This document shows positions 1-7,174 of a stretch of DNA of 9,048 bases, piece after piece. Position 1 is the first letter of the stretch. Every line of letters starts with the position of its first letter. The stretch lies in NCBI RefSeq assembly GCF_030382115.1, contig NZ_JAUDRJ010000003.1, forward strand, positions 5,673,222 through 5,682,269. The letters run 5' to 3'. The notes beneath the pieces were generated by a model. The model was not told the DNA's origin, searched no databases, and saw only the letters and a list, made by a program, of their open reading frames with translations. The translations under genes and the position numbers were made by a program. The stretch is from Nostoc sp. GT001. Its GTDB lineage: Bacteria > Cyanobacteriota > Cyanobacteriia > Cyanobacteriales > Nostocaceae.

Positions 1-926
1 CGGTCATCTTTGATATCTAGTTCATTACGGATATCTAATAAAGGCTGCATCCATTCTTTTTCTTCATCATTTTGGATCATCGCCTCCATTGATTTATCCT
101 TATTCACTAGTGTGCAAACCCAGCAGCCAAATCGGGAATCACCACAGCTAGGAGTAGAAGTATCAACAACTAATGGACATTCATTATCGGCTGTTGCACC
201 TCGATACATAGCAAATAATTCTTTATTACTTTGTCCCCAAGGATTATCCCACTGATTCAGGTATATCCAGACATCGTTATTACTCCAATCTTCAATAGGG
301 GTATAGATTAAGGAGTTGGGTAGGCTGGCATTAGGACTCAGGCGATCGCGTACTCGATCAACTTGATGCTTTTTCATTGTGGCAGCACGTTTGACGCTTT
401 CTGCTTTGCGAGTCCCCAATACAAGAATTGTTTCACCGTTAGCTCTAACTATTTCACGGATGAATTGATTAGCAGGATTAATTTTTAAACGTGGAGTACA
501 CCAGCGAAACTGGTTACGAGGTGCTGGATATCCTTTACCAATAAGATTTACCCAAAATGTGTCTTCAATTACTGGTTGTAATAGATGTGGATCAATTGGC
601 ATCCCCTGTCTTTTAGCAGCTACCTTGAGATTCTGCATGGATTTGCGAACCCAAGCAGATACTACAGGGTTTTCTACCTGAGTATCGGTTGTAATTACAT
701 AGACTGTTTTAGTTCTTTTTTCTGGAGGAAGAGATGCGATCGCATTCCATACAAGCTGCAATACTGTACTAGAATCTTTTCCCCAAGACACGCCCAAAAC
801 CCAAGGTATCTCATCCAAACAATACAATTCTTGAATTTCAATGGTGAGAACTTGGATATAGTCCACTAACTCTGCTACAGTACGTGTCTGCTGGTTTTTA
901 TTTTCTGCTTGTTGTGCTGTAGTCAT
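1..926 (-). CDS. dndC: DndC, DNA phosphorothioation sulfurtransferase (3' end cut by window edge)
   Basis: The minus-strand reading frame is open from ATG at 926 to the window edge, giving 308 residues; the C-terminal part is missing. The protein belongs to the PAPS-reductase-like PP-loop ATP pyrophosphatases. The nucleotide-binding loop reads GVSWGKDSS at residues 45-53, where S-G-G-K-D-S would be the commonest form. WCTPRLK is at 142-148 (Cys143), and a Cys-rich stretch has C250, C261, C268 and C271 in a C-x6-C-x2-C arrangement. This fits the 4Fe-4S cluster known for DndC. The known role is to activate the target phosphate and transfer sulfur delivered by a cysteine desulfurase, in a complex with DndD and DndE. 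The start is set by an in-frame stop upstream and by AGGAG just before the ATG, although the spacing is short. It is divergent from the DGQHR gene, with 172 bp between. The family call is strong; the SWGK loop is a variant, not an obvious defect. Confidence 0.93.
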   Translation of the reverse strand, partial: MTTAQQAENKNQQTRTVAELVDYIQVLTIEIQELYCLDEIPWVLGVSWGKDSSTVLQLVWNAIASLPPEKRTKTVYVITTDTQVENPVVSAWVRKSMQNLKVAAKRQGMPIDPHLLQPVIEDTFWVNLIGKGYPAPRNQFRWCTPRLKINPANQFIREIVRANGETILVLGTRKAESVKRAATMKKHQVDRVRDRLSPNASLPNSLIYTPIEDWSNNDVWIYLNQWDNPWGQSNKELFAMYRGATADNECPLVVDTSTPSCGDSRFGCWVCTLVNKDKSMEAMIQNDEEKEWMQPLLDIRNELDIKDD

Positions 927-1015
927 TTCTCCTTCTCTCTGGAAACACTGGCGTAATATTCGGGCGAATAGAATTCTCGTCTACATAAACAAAACCCGCC
1001 GACCTGGGTTGAAGA

Positions 1016-1033
1016 AAAGTTTTTAAAAACTTT
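1016..1033. repeat. 18-bp perfect palindrome in the divergent promoter
   Basis: AAAGTTTTTAAAAACTTT is self-complementary over its full 18 bp with no spacer, and the flanking bases do not extend it. It lies 83 bp from the DndC start codon's outer end's side of the gap and 66 bp before the plus-strand ATG, where an operator for a dimeric regulator would be expected. Simple AT composition makes chance palindromes more likely, so the operator role is an inference. Confidence 0.5.
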
Positions 1034-1041
1034 ACTACTAA

Positions 1042-1059
1042 TATCCAATTTTTTGGATA
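1042..1059. repeat. Inverted repeat TATCCAA-TTTT-TTGGATA
   Basis: Seven-bp arms (1042-1048 and 1053-1059) flank a TTTT spacer. The repeat sits 8 bp from the 18-bp palindrome and 40 bp before the DGQHR gene start. Its right arm overlaps the weak TTGGAT -35 candidate, so a protein bound here could control transcription of the plus-strand genes. It is too short and too far from any gene end to be a convincing terminator. Confidence 0.45.
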
Positions 1060-1098
1060 ATTAAACGACATAATCTTATTCTGTTTTTAAAATTTAAC

Positions 1099-2700
1099 AT
1101 GAAAGATAGTGCATCTGACCCAACTGCTGACATCGCTAGAGAATACCTGGAAAGAGAAAACAAGGAAAAACAGGTACTAGCTTTACTCCTAGAGAAGTTT
1201 TTAGGGAGAAAAGATCAGATTCTCGTTCAAAAAACCGAGATGGGTGGTACTGAGGCTTATGTTAGCTCTGTTACATTAGAATGGTTCGCAGGCCGGGTTC
1301 ATTTCGCCTCTGGCTTACCTCTGTTTCAAAAAAAGTATAATCCTGAAACTGATAATGTCGAGATTGACGCGGATAGTATTGATGAAATTCAACAGCGTCC
1401 CCTTGATTGGTCACGTCAAGCGCCACTAGTGCAGTATTTGGCGGCTCGACACAACCATAAGTTTCCGCCAGTGCTGGTAGTAATTAATCAACCGTGGGTA
1501 GATAATCCCAAAGCTGCTGAGTGGGATAGCGAAGGACGCGCCACCAAGTCTACTACTGATTTCGTCCCCTTAGATAAAGACGCTAAAGTAGGTCTGCTAA
1601 ATATTTCTGAGGATGATGTGACTATTTATGCACTAGATGGTCAACATCGACTCATGGGGGTACAAGGATTGATGGAGTTAATCAAAACTCGTAAACTCCA
1701 GCGTTATAAAAAAGATAAAGGTGCTGATGACAGTTTTATTACAGTCCATGATTTGATAGAAAAGTACCAAGTAGACCTTGCTTACTTGCAAAATTTACCC
1801 AAGGAAAAAATTGGTATTGAGTTCATCTGTGCGGTAGCAGCTGGGGAAACTCGCACCGAGGCGAGGCGGAGGGTGAGATCGATTTTTGTTCATGTCAACC
1901 TGATGGCTGCACCGTTGACTAAAGGTCAGCTAACACAGTTGAATGAAGATGATGGTTTTGCGATCGTTGCTAGAAAAATTGCAGTTACACATCCACTATT
2001 AGAACAACGACAAGAGCGCAATCCTCGTGTTAATTGGAATAGTGCAACAGTCGCTTCCAATTCTACAGTTTTGACCACTTTGCAAGCTCTCCAAGATATG
2101 TCTGAGCGATATTTAGTTAATAAGTTTCCTCACTGGAAACCTTTAGAAAAAGGTCTAATTCCCATGCGTCCAGAGGATGAAGAAATTGAGCAGGGAATTG
2201 AGGAATTTAAAAAGCTATTTGATTCTTTGGCTAGTCTTTCTAGTTATAAAATTTTAGAACATGAGGATACACCAGCTTTACGGCGCTTCAGCTTTGAGAA
2301 GGATGGAGGTGAAGGAAATATGCTTTTCCGTCCAGTTGCTCAAGTTGCATTAGCGCAAGCTTTAGGAATTTTGGTTTTTAAAAAAGGTTTTTCCCTGGCA
2401 GATATTTTTAAGAAACTGCGGAAGTTTGACCAGCAAGGTGGTTTTAGTGGTATGGAATATCCCCAATCTCTCTGGTATGGGGTTTTGTATGACCCAAATA
2501 AAAAGCGAGTGCAGGTTGCTGGACGAGATTTGGCGGCGAAGTTATTGGTTTATATCCTGGGTGGAATTCAGGAACAGATGGAACGTGCTGAACTTCGTAA
2601 AGCTTTGGCGGATGCTAGGACTGTTGAAGATAAAACTATAAGTTTCGATGGTGAGTTTGTTGATCCAAAAGCTGTAGGACTTCCACATATTCTCAACTAG
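1099..2700 (+). CDS. DGQHR-domain protein associated with DNA phosphorothioation (533 aa)
   Basis: The protein carries the family motif D-G-Q-H-R at residues 180-184 in the context YALDGQHRLMGVQ. A second conserved-looking block at about 257-282 (RRRVRSIFVHVNLMA, then LTKGQL) matches the pattern of DndB-type proteins, where an arginine/valine-rich strand leads to 'F-x-x-x-N' and a K-x-L segment. The N-terminal 30 residues are charged and helical (AREYLERENKEKQ). At 533 residues it is clearly longer than classical DndB (about 350-400), and the extra length sits mainly before the motif and in the C-terminal third. DGQHR proteins accompany dnd clusters; DndB is a regulator, but the job of this long version is not known to me. 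No signal peptide or membrane segment is visible. It precedes the second DGQHR gene by 105 bp on the same strand and probably shares its transcript. Membership in the superfamily is secure; calling it DndB itself is not. Confidence 0.85.
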   Translation: MKDSASDPTADIAREYLERENKEKQVLALLLEKFLGRKDQILVQKTEMGGTEAYVSSVTLEWFAGRVHFASGLPLFQKKYNPETDNVEIDADSIDEIQQRPLDWSRQAPLVQYLAARHNHKFPPVLVVINQPWVDNPKAAEWDSEGRATKSTTDFVPLDKDAKVGLLNISEDDVTIYALDGQHRLMGVQGLMELIKTRKLQRYKKDKGADDSFITVHDLIEKYQVDLAYLQNLPKEKIGIEFICAVAAGETRTEARRRVRSIFVHVNLMAAPLTKGQLTQLNEDDGFAIVARKIAVTHPLLEQRQERNPRVNWNSATVASNSTVLTTLQALQDMSERYLVNKFPHWKPLEKGLIPMRPEDEEIEQGIEEFKKLFDSLASLSSYKILEHEDTPALRRFSFEKDGGEGNMLFRPVAQVALAQALGILVFKKGFSLADIFKKLRKFDQQGGFSGMEYPQSLWYGVLYDPNKKRVQVAGRDLAAKLLVYILGGIQEQMERAELRKALADARTVEDKTISFDGEFVDPKAVGLPHILN

Positions 2701-2805
2701 CAAAGTTAAGTAGGGATTTTGCAGTGTGGTTTTTACCGATGCTACAGTCCATAAGGGTTGCATATCATGTTTGCTAACATCTACTAATTTATATTAGGTA
2801 TTTAT

Positions 2806-3996
2806 ATGGCTCAACCGATTGAGGATGACAATAATAGCATTTCTCCTCAGATAAAAGCTCAGTTTAGCTCCTTTATTGAGCCATTCTTCTCACAATATCA
2901 TCGCGATCGCTGCTATCCAGGACTAATTTTTCAGCAGGGAAAGCGGACAATGCTGCAAATTAATGTACCTGCGAGTGACTTTTCTGGTCTTCTCCAAGCT
3001 AAACCATCCACAGGGAATGATCCTGATTCTGGTAAAAACCGCCCAGAGGTTAAAGGTCATGCTGATGAAATTAAAAAATATATTGTTGACCGTTCCAGAA
3101 AAGAAAAACCTTGGATTGTAGGAACTTTGAGTGCAAATGTAGCTCCAAAAGACATCACAATTCTTGAACTGGGTAGGGGTATTTGTCTAGTTGTTATTCG
3201 TCGTGGAGTCAAGTTGGATATAACTGATGGACAACACCGTAAACGTGCAATTCACGAATTGATAGAAAGTACTGAAAGCCACTTAATCAGTGATGATGAT
3301 TTTGCAATTACTCTAGTTTTAGAGGGTGATTTCCAACAGTGTCAGGCAGATTTCAGAGACATGGCTCAAACAAAACAACTAGATAAATCATTGTTATTAT
3401 CATTTGGGGAGTTCTCTGGTCGAGTTGGCATTACTAAAGAATTAATCAAACGAGTGCCAATGTTTCAAGGCAAGACAGAGAAGATTAAATCAAGTCCTGC
3501 AACTAAACAAAAGCTGATTTACACAACCAATTTTATAGCTAGGTTTGTAAGTTGCGTTTTTACTAACGATCCAGGTAATCAGCTTCGAGATTATGATGTT
3601 TATCAAGCATCAGATCCTTTGGTTATCTGTCTTAATAAATTTTTCTCAGAATGTAGTAACACTGAGTATATTGCTGATACAACTGTTGAAGAAATCACAA
3701 CAGATGAAGTAGCTGCATTTAAAGAAGACTGTATTCTAGGTATAAGCGTTGGACTGGAAGTTTTAGGGCGTTTATTGCACTATATATATGAGCCAGAAAA
3801 CAATTATTTTAATGAAGAAAAAATTTCACAACTAGCACAGCTAGATTGGTCAAGAGAAAACCCACTTTGGAAGGATAATGTCATTAGAATAGATACCCAA
3901 CCTAAAAATCCAGACAAGCCATATAGAATATCTGCTACTGTTAGTGCAGTAACAGATGCAGTCAAAATAGTAAAAATTACACTAGGGTGGATGTAA
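2806..3996 (+). CDS. dndB: DndB-like DGQHR protein (396 aa)
   Basis: The family motif DITDGQHRKRAIHEL occupies residues 138-152. It is followed by FRDMAQTKQLDKSLLLSF (183-200) and a segment around 217-247 (VPMFQGKTEKIKSSP, then KLIYTTNF). These correspond in order to the 'F-x-D-x-N...K-S-L' and 'P-x-F...T-x-K...S' blocks of DndB. Length also fits DndB. In studied bacteria DndB is a DNA-binding negative regulator of the dnd operon and is not needed for sulfur insertion itself. TTAGG 8 bp before the ATG could be a weak ribosome-binding site. The gene follows the longer DGQHR gene by 105 bp and converges on the Dnd-associated protein 4 gene, with only 29 bp between the two stops and no clear hairpin there. 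The symbol is given because this is the better DndB match of the pair; a generic DGQHR protein is the alternative. Confidence 0.72.
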   Translation: MAQPIEDDNNSISPQIKAQFSSFIEPFFSQYHRDRCYPGLIFQQGKRTMLQINVPASDFSGLLQAKPSTGNDPDSGKNRPEVKGHADEIKKYIVDRSRKEKPWIVGTLSANVAPKDITILELGRGICLVVIRRGVKLDITDGQHRKRAIHELIESTESHLISDDDFAITLVLEGDFQQCQADFRDMAQTKQLDKSLLLSFGEFSGRVGITKELIKRVPMFQGKTEKIKSSPATKQKLIYTTNFIARFVSCVFTNDPGNQLRDYDVYQASDPLVICLNKFFSECSNTEYIADTTVEEITTDEVAAFKEDCILGISVGLEVLGRLLHYIYEPENNYFNEEKISQLAQLDWSRENPLWKDNVIRIDTQPKNPDKPYRISATVSAVTDAVKIVKITLGWM

Positions 3997-4025
3997 AGTT
4001 ATTGCTTTTAACCATTATTTAAAAA

Positions 4026-4487
4026 TCAAGATAGGAATTTGGTTAGATCAAATTCCTCATCTTGCTGCTCTGCATTCGTTCTTTCATAACTAAGAATCAA
4101 TAAAAGTCTCTCTGAATAGTCTACTGCTCCACGCAGTTCATTTTGTATAATCTCTAAACCAGCATTAGCATACTCTTCAAAAATGTGAATGCGTTGCTCG
4201 TCAGCTACATTATCATCGCCTATAATCTTAATATTTTCTGTTTCGGTGATAGCCAACAAATTAATTAATAGAGTGAAGCTGCTAGTAAAATAATCTTGTC
4301 GCAGTGGGGATAAATCTTTAGAAATTACATCTAAAGGAATGCGCTTTTTATTTTTAACACCCAATGCTGCTGCAAACACCATAACTTCTACATAAGTTTG
4401 AAAAGGCCCAGTTGTGTCTTTTGATGCGACTAGAGATTTCACCAACTCAGCCTTATCTTTAGCAACCCTGATTCTATTTGCAGCCAT
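4026..4487 (-). CDS. Dnd system-associated protein 4-like (153 aa)
   Basis: This small, probably mostly helical, soluble protein matches my recollection of the 'DNA phosphorothioation-associated protein 4' family. The family pattern is a basic N-terminus (RIRVAKDKAELVKSL, 5-19), a conserved block FAAALGVKNKKRIPLD (38-53), then FEEYANAGLEII (103-114) and an acidic tail (EEFDLTKFLS). The family is found beside dnd genes in cyanobacteria, and its biochemical role is not established to my knowledge. It is similar in size to DndE, the small nicked-DNA-binding partner of DndC/DndD, and no canonical dndE is seen here, so a DndE-like role is possible but speculative. It is transcribed in the same direction as dndD but lies about 440 bp downstream of dndD's stop, beyond the remnants. 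TATAAA about 65 bp upstream of the ATG may serve as a -10 of its own promoter. Confidence 0.8.
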   Translation of the reverse strand: MAANRIRVAKDKAELVKSLVASKDTTGPFQTYVEVMVFAAALGVKNKKRIPLDVISKDLSPLRQDYFTSSFTLLINLLAITETENIKIIGDDNVADEQRIHIFEEYANAGLEIIQNELRGAVDYSERLLLILSYERTNAEQQDEEFDLTKFLS

Positions 4488-4580
4488 TGTTTTAATATCT
4501 ACATTGTTGCTATTTTAACCGAAAGTTGGAAGTAATAGTAATTATTAGCGCATTATTTTATACTAGCATGGAAGCGATCG

Positions 4581-4808
4581 CTAAACAAACAAATTATCCA
4601 CCAACATACTCCATCCTGGTAACGCAGGTTCAGCTTCAGCCACCTCACCACGGCGATAAATTTGGGGTTCTTCAGGATTACTAGCACGATATACTCTAAT
4701 AACTTCCTCTTTAAGTACATCTACATCCCAAACTACCAACGTACCAGCCGCAAAATAATCACGGCGTTTACTAGCCATTTCTTCCTCAGCCTTATCACCG
4801 TACTTATA
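4581..4808 (-). pseudogene. Uma2-family endonuclease, C-terminal remnant
   Basis: The frame from 4808 to the stop at 4581 reads 75 codons beginning YKYGDKAEEEMASKRRDYF and continuing AAGTLVVWDVD, YRASNPEEPQIYRRGE and ALPGWSMLVDNLF. This is the C-terminal third of the Uma2 (DUF820) PD-(D/E)XK-like proteins that are abundant in cyanobacteria and usually about 190 residues long. The conserved K...Y...G...VW-D block is present, but the N-terminal half with the other acidic catalytic residues is gone. An ATG at 4778 would give only 65 residues, yet homologous sequence continues 10 codons upstream to a TAA at 4811-4809. That shows the ATG is internal and the gene decayed, not a small gene. Nuclease activity is not expected. 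It lies between dndD and the Dnd-associated protein 4 gene. Confidence 0.75.
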
Positions 4809-4931
4809 TTATATTGAAAACAGAACATCCTCATAAACTAAAGAAATAGGAAAGTGAAAATCAACGCTAGTTAAATGAACTTCATCCCCCTCCTCATAAG
4901 GATGTAACTCCCAAATCCCTAAATTTATCCT
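4809..4931 (-). pseudogene. Short in-frame remnant behind dndD, possibly another Uma2-type C-terminus
   Basis: Directly after the dndD stop, the same frame is open for 40 codons to the TAA at 4811-4809. It encodes a protein-like stretch (LGIWELHPYEEGDEVHLTSV, then FPISLVYEDVLFS) with the look of a real C-terminus: a WEL-x-PY strand, an E-G-D turn, and a Y-E-D-V-L-F end. It has no ATG, GTG or TTG in frame, so it is not a free-standing gene. The ending resembles the last strand of some Uma2 proteins, but this is weak pattern recall. It could equally be the tail of an unrelated displaced gene. Frame is shared with dndD upstream and with the clear Uma2 remnant downstream. Confidence 0.45.
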
Positions 4932-7004
4932 TTAAAGATTACGTTCAACTGCGATAATTTCAGTATATTCAAACTCATTCGGACTTTGTTTCACCAAAGG
5001 ATATCTTTCTCCACCCAACTCAATATAATCTTGTTCGCAATCTGGCTTAGAAGAATAATACGTCAGCACATATTCTCTACCAATTCTGTTTGTCATTTCC
5101 GCTTCCACTTCACCCCGCCACTGAGTTTTAGTTACTAAAACTATCAACTGATTCGCTAATTGGGGAATCGTCTTCGCAATGTGTCGCCGCGAATTTTCAT
5201 CTAAACTACCAAACGGCGAATCCATCACAATTGGGAAAGTGCTACTATCGGGAATCATCATCATTTTTCGTTTCTCACTCCATTCCCGCACTTTGTCAAT
5301 GATGCTGGCAATAAAGGATAAACTGAGAATTTGATTCTCTCCGGTGGATGCTGCAACGGGTGCTTCTATACCTGTGGTATTTTCTACTAATGTAAGTTCA
5401 TATTTATCGCTAATTTTAGGAATGTATGGAGTCACAGAAATCTCCATAAATATTTCTTGTACTCGCTTTTCTAGTTGCAGACGAAATTGTTGTTCTTGAC
5501 GATTTCTAACTTCCGTTAAGCGTTCGATTGCATCTTGAGTGGCATTAATTCGTCGCTGTGCTAGAGTTTGCTTATCTTCGTTCAGCTTTTGTTTAGCAAT
5601 TTGTTTATTTAAACCTTCAATTTCAGTTGTGAGTTGAGCAATTTGCTGCTGATTTGCACCCTGTTCTCGATTTAATTCATCAATTTTACTTTCAATTTCA
5701 TCTAACCGTTTTTGTAGACTGCTAATTTCTTCATTAGCATCTTTTCGCAACCGTTCTTGAATATTGTCTAAATCGCCTTCAATTTGAGATATGCTTTGCC
5801 TTAACTGATTAATCCTGGTTTGTTCTCTATCAACTTCTTCCCAAAATCCTATTGCTTGCTTATCAATTTCATCTACTTGTGCTATCATCCGAATTGCAGT
5901 TTCTTCTACCGCCGAAGAACCTGCTTTATTTAACCAAGTACTCACATGAGTATGAGAATGATTACCCTCGTGTAATTCTGCACCACAAATACAGCGTTGA
6001 GAATTGAGTAAATCATTGACAAATTCCCGCGAAATTCCTGATGTTAATTCGCCACGCTGCTTTAAATCATTGATAATTCCTCGGAACTGGGATGTAGTTT
6101 CTGACAATAAAACAGTATAACCCCGCGCAGAGATAACTTTTTTCAGCGCTTCCTTCGTTTTTTTATATTCTTCTTGATTCGCAAGTTTCTGCGATTCTAA
6201 ATCCTGCCATCTTTCTTGCAATTCTTTAGCTGCACTCAATTCTCGCAAACGATTACTTGTCTCTTTTTTAAAAGTTTGTTGATATTCTAACTCTTCTTTA
6301 ATTTCAGTTTGGCGTTTGGTAATGCGTTCACGTTCTCTTTCTATCTTTTCTTGCTGTCGTAATAGCTGTTTAGTTTCAGAATCACCAATAGCTTTCAACT
6401 CATTTTCTAAAGTTTTTTTAGCATCTCCTAAATGTCTGATGGAACGGTTGATTACTTCCACACCCAAGAAAATTTTTGTAGCCTCGGCAATTTCAGCTTT
6501 TTTATCAGAACGGACTATTTCTTCAATTCGTTCGCCGTCAAAGAAAAAATATTGATGTAAACTAGCTGGTAAAATTTGATTAATTATATCGTCTGGTTGC
6601 TGGATTGGGATATTCCATTTGCCATCATCCGCACCAACCCACATAGTTAATTGAGTTTTACCAGCATCAAAATCACCTTCGTTTTTATAACCCCGACAGG
6701 TGCGTTTCACTCGATAGCGTTTACCTTCATGTTCCCAGCCAATCTCTACCCAACATTCTACAGCTTGACCTTTTTGAGTTTCTGCGATCGCACGCTTATT
6801 CACTAACTGCTCTATCGATGCGAACGCTGCACTAAATTTATCATACAATACCCACGTAAAGGCATTCAGCAAGCTAGTTTTACCAGAGCCATTATTGCCA
6901 TGAATAATTGTCGTGTTCTGAGCCTCTCCCCCAGCGATGATCATCTCTGGTGTCATACCATAAAAGGAGCGAAAGTTGCAGAGCTTGATTGAAGTCAGCT
7001 TCAT
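4932..7004 (-). CDS. dndD: DndD, SMC/RecN-like ATPase of the phosphorothioation complex
   Basis: The 690-residue protein has the full ABC-type SMC layout. The N-terminus KLTSIKLCNFRSFYG leads to the Walker A loop GNNGSGKTS (36-44), with FFFDGERIEEI (153-163) further on. Two long coiled-coil arms (about 195-290 and 395-515) surround a hinge region containing RCICGAEL (337-344), which resembles half of a Rad50-type zinc hook. The C-terminal lobe has the ABC signature STGENQILSLSFI (553-565) and Walker B FPIVMDSPFGSLDE (590-603). Length is near the DndD norm of about 660. DndD's ATPase and proposed DNA-structure sensing or nicking assist DndC in inserting sulfur. The start at 7004 overlaps the stop of the 57-codon gene upstream (ATGA) and is preceded by AAGGAA 8 bases away, indicating translational coupling. 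The gene appears intact with all nucleotide-binding motifs. Confidence 0.94.
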   Translation of the reverse strand: MKLTSIKLCNFRSFYGMTPEMIIAGGEAQNTTIIHGNNGSGKTSLLNAFTWVLYDKFSAAFASIEQLVNKRAIAETQKGQAVECWVEIGWEHEGKRYRVKRTCRGYKNEGDFDAGKTQLTMWVGADDGKWNIPIQQPDDIINQILPASLHQYFFFDGERIEEIVRSDKKAEIAEATKIFLGVEVINRSIRHLGDAKKTLENELKAIGDSETKQLLRQQEKIERERERITKRQTEIKEELEYQQTFKKETSNRLRELSAAKELQERWQDLESQKLANQEEYKKTKEALKKVISARGYTVLLSETTSQFRGIINDLKQRGELTSGISREFVNDLLNSQRCICGAELHEGNHSHTHVSTWLNKAGSSAVEETAIRMIAQVDEIDKQAIGFWEEVDREQTRINQLRQSISQIEGDLDNIQERLRKDANEEISSLQKRLDEIESKIDELNREQGANQQQIAQLTTEIEGLNKQIAKQKLNEDKQTLAQRRINATQDAIERLTEVRNRQEQQFRLQLEKRVQEIFMEISVTPYIPKISDKYELTLVENTTGIEAPVAASTGENQILSLSFIASIIDKVREWSEKRKMMMIPDSSTFPIVMDSPFGSLDENSRRHIAKTIPQLANQLIVLVTKTQWRGEVEAEMTNRIGREYVLTYYSSKPDCEQDYIELGGERYPLVKQSPNEFEYTEIIAVERNL

Positions 7005-7174
7005 CGCACTTCTTCCTTAATAATGTCTAAAATATTATCATTTATATGGCTGTTAATCTTCTTATCTAACCTGCCTTTTTCTAGCTTCCATACGCGCTCA
7101 ATAATTTGCCGTACTTCCGGCGGTGCGCTAGTTATTGGCTCCTGCACATCGTCGATATTCGCCTCTTGTGACAT
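7001..7174 (-). CDS. Small unknown protein (57 aa) translationally coupled to dndD
   Basis: The ORF runs from ATG at 7174 to a TGA that overlaps the dndD start as ATGA. The product begins MSQEANIDDVQEPITSAPPE, then VRQIIERVWKLEKGRLDKK, and ends ILDIIKEEVR. It has an acidic, probably disordered N-terminal 18 residues followed by two charged amphipathic helices split near the NSHIND segment; there is no signal peptide, membrane segment or cysteine. I do not recognise a named family. The ATGA overlap, the dndD ribosome-binding site inside it and shared codon style argue that it is a real gene. A tightly coupled small partner of an SMC-like ATPase is a reasonable inference: a subunit or adaptor of DndD. 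The frame is closed by a TAG about 24 bp upstream of the ATG, so it is not a longer gene's fragment unless that stop is an error. Confidence 0.68.
   Translation of the reverse strand: MSQEANIDDVQEPITSAPPEVRQIIERVWKLEKGRLDKKINSHINDNILDIIKEEVR
7013..7018 (-). promoter_or_regulatory. Ribosome-binding site of dndD
   Basis: AAGGAA on the minus strand lies 8 bases before the dndD ATG and inside the last codons of the 57-codon gene. It is the best-spaced Shine-Dalgarno sequence I found in the window and fixes the dndD start. Confidence 0.7.

Larger units (their letters stand above)
927..1098. promoter_or_regulatory. Divergent promoter region between dndC and the first DGQHR gene
   Basis: This 172-bp non-coding stretch separates two divergent starts and so must carry promoters for both. 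The half near dndC is mixed in composition; the half near the plus-strand gene is AT-rich and holds two inverted repeats, listed separately. For the plus gene, TTGGAT (1053-1058) and TATTCT (1077-1082), 18 bp apart, form a weak -35/-10 pair whose -35 overlaps the second inverted repeat; this is only a suggestion. No convincing ribosome-binding site precedes the ATG at 1099, which is common in cyanobacteria. I looked for the TACG-N10-CGTA operator reported for a Salmonella DndB and did not find it. Confidence 0.6.

Noticed and set aside
10..869. Plus-strand ORFs at 10-255 and 585-869
   Set aside because: They lie opposite the dndC frame, which has clear family motifs; their translations are Ser/Phe-rich shadow sequence with no recognisable domain.
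927..1098. Salmonella-type DndB operator TACG-N10-CGTA
   Set aside because: No such pair with the correct spacing is present in the divergent promoter region.
2426..2763. ORFs at 2426-2641 (+) and 2542-2763 (-)
   Set aside because: Both overlap the C-terminal part of the 533-aa DGQHR gene in other frames and show no family features.
2784..2797. CTAAT-TTAT-ATTAG inverted repeat before dndB
   Set aside because: Arms are only 5 bp in AT-rich DNA, expected by chance; it overlaps the ribosome-binding region, but I cannot support a role.
3997..4025. Bidirectional terminator between convergent dndB and the associated protein 4 gene
   Set aside because: The 29-bp gap contains A/T runs but no hairpin that I can pair.
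6316..6555. Plus-strand ORF opposite dndD
   Set aside because: It is antisense to the dndD coiled-coil and preceding region; low-complexity Ser-rich translation typical of an antisense shadow.
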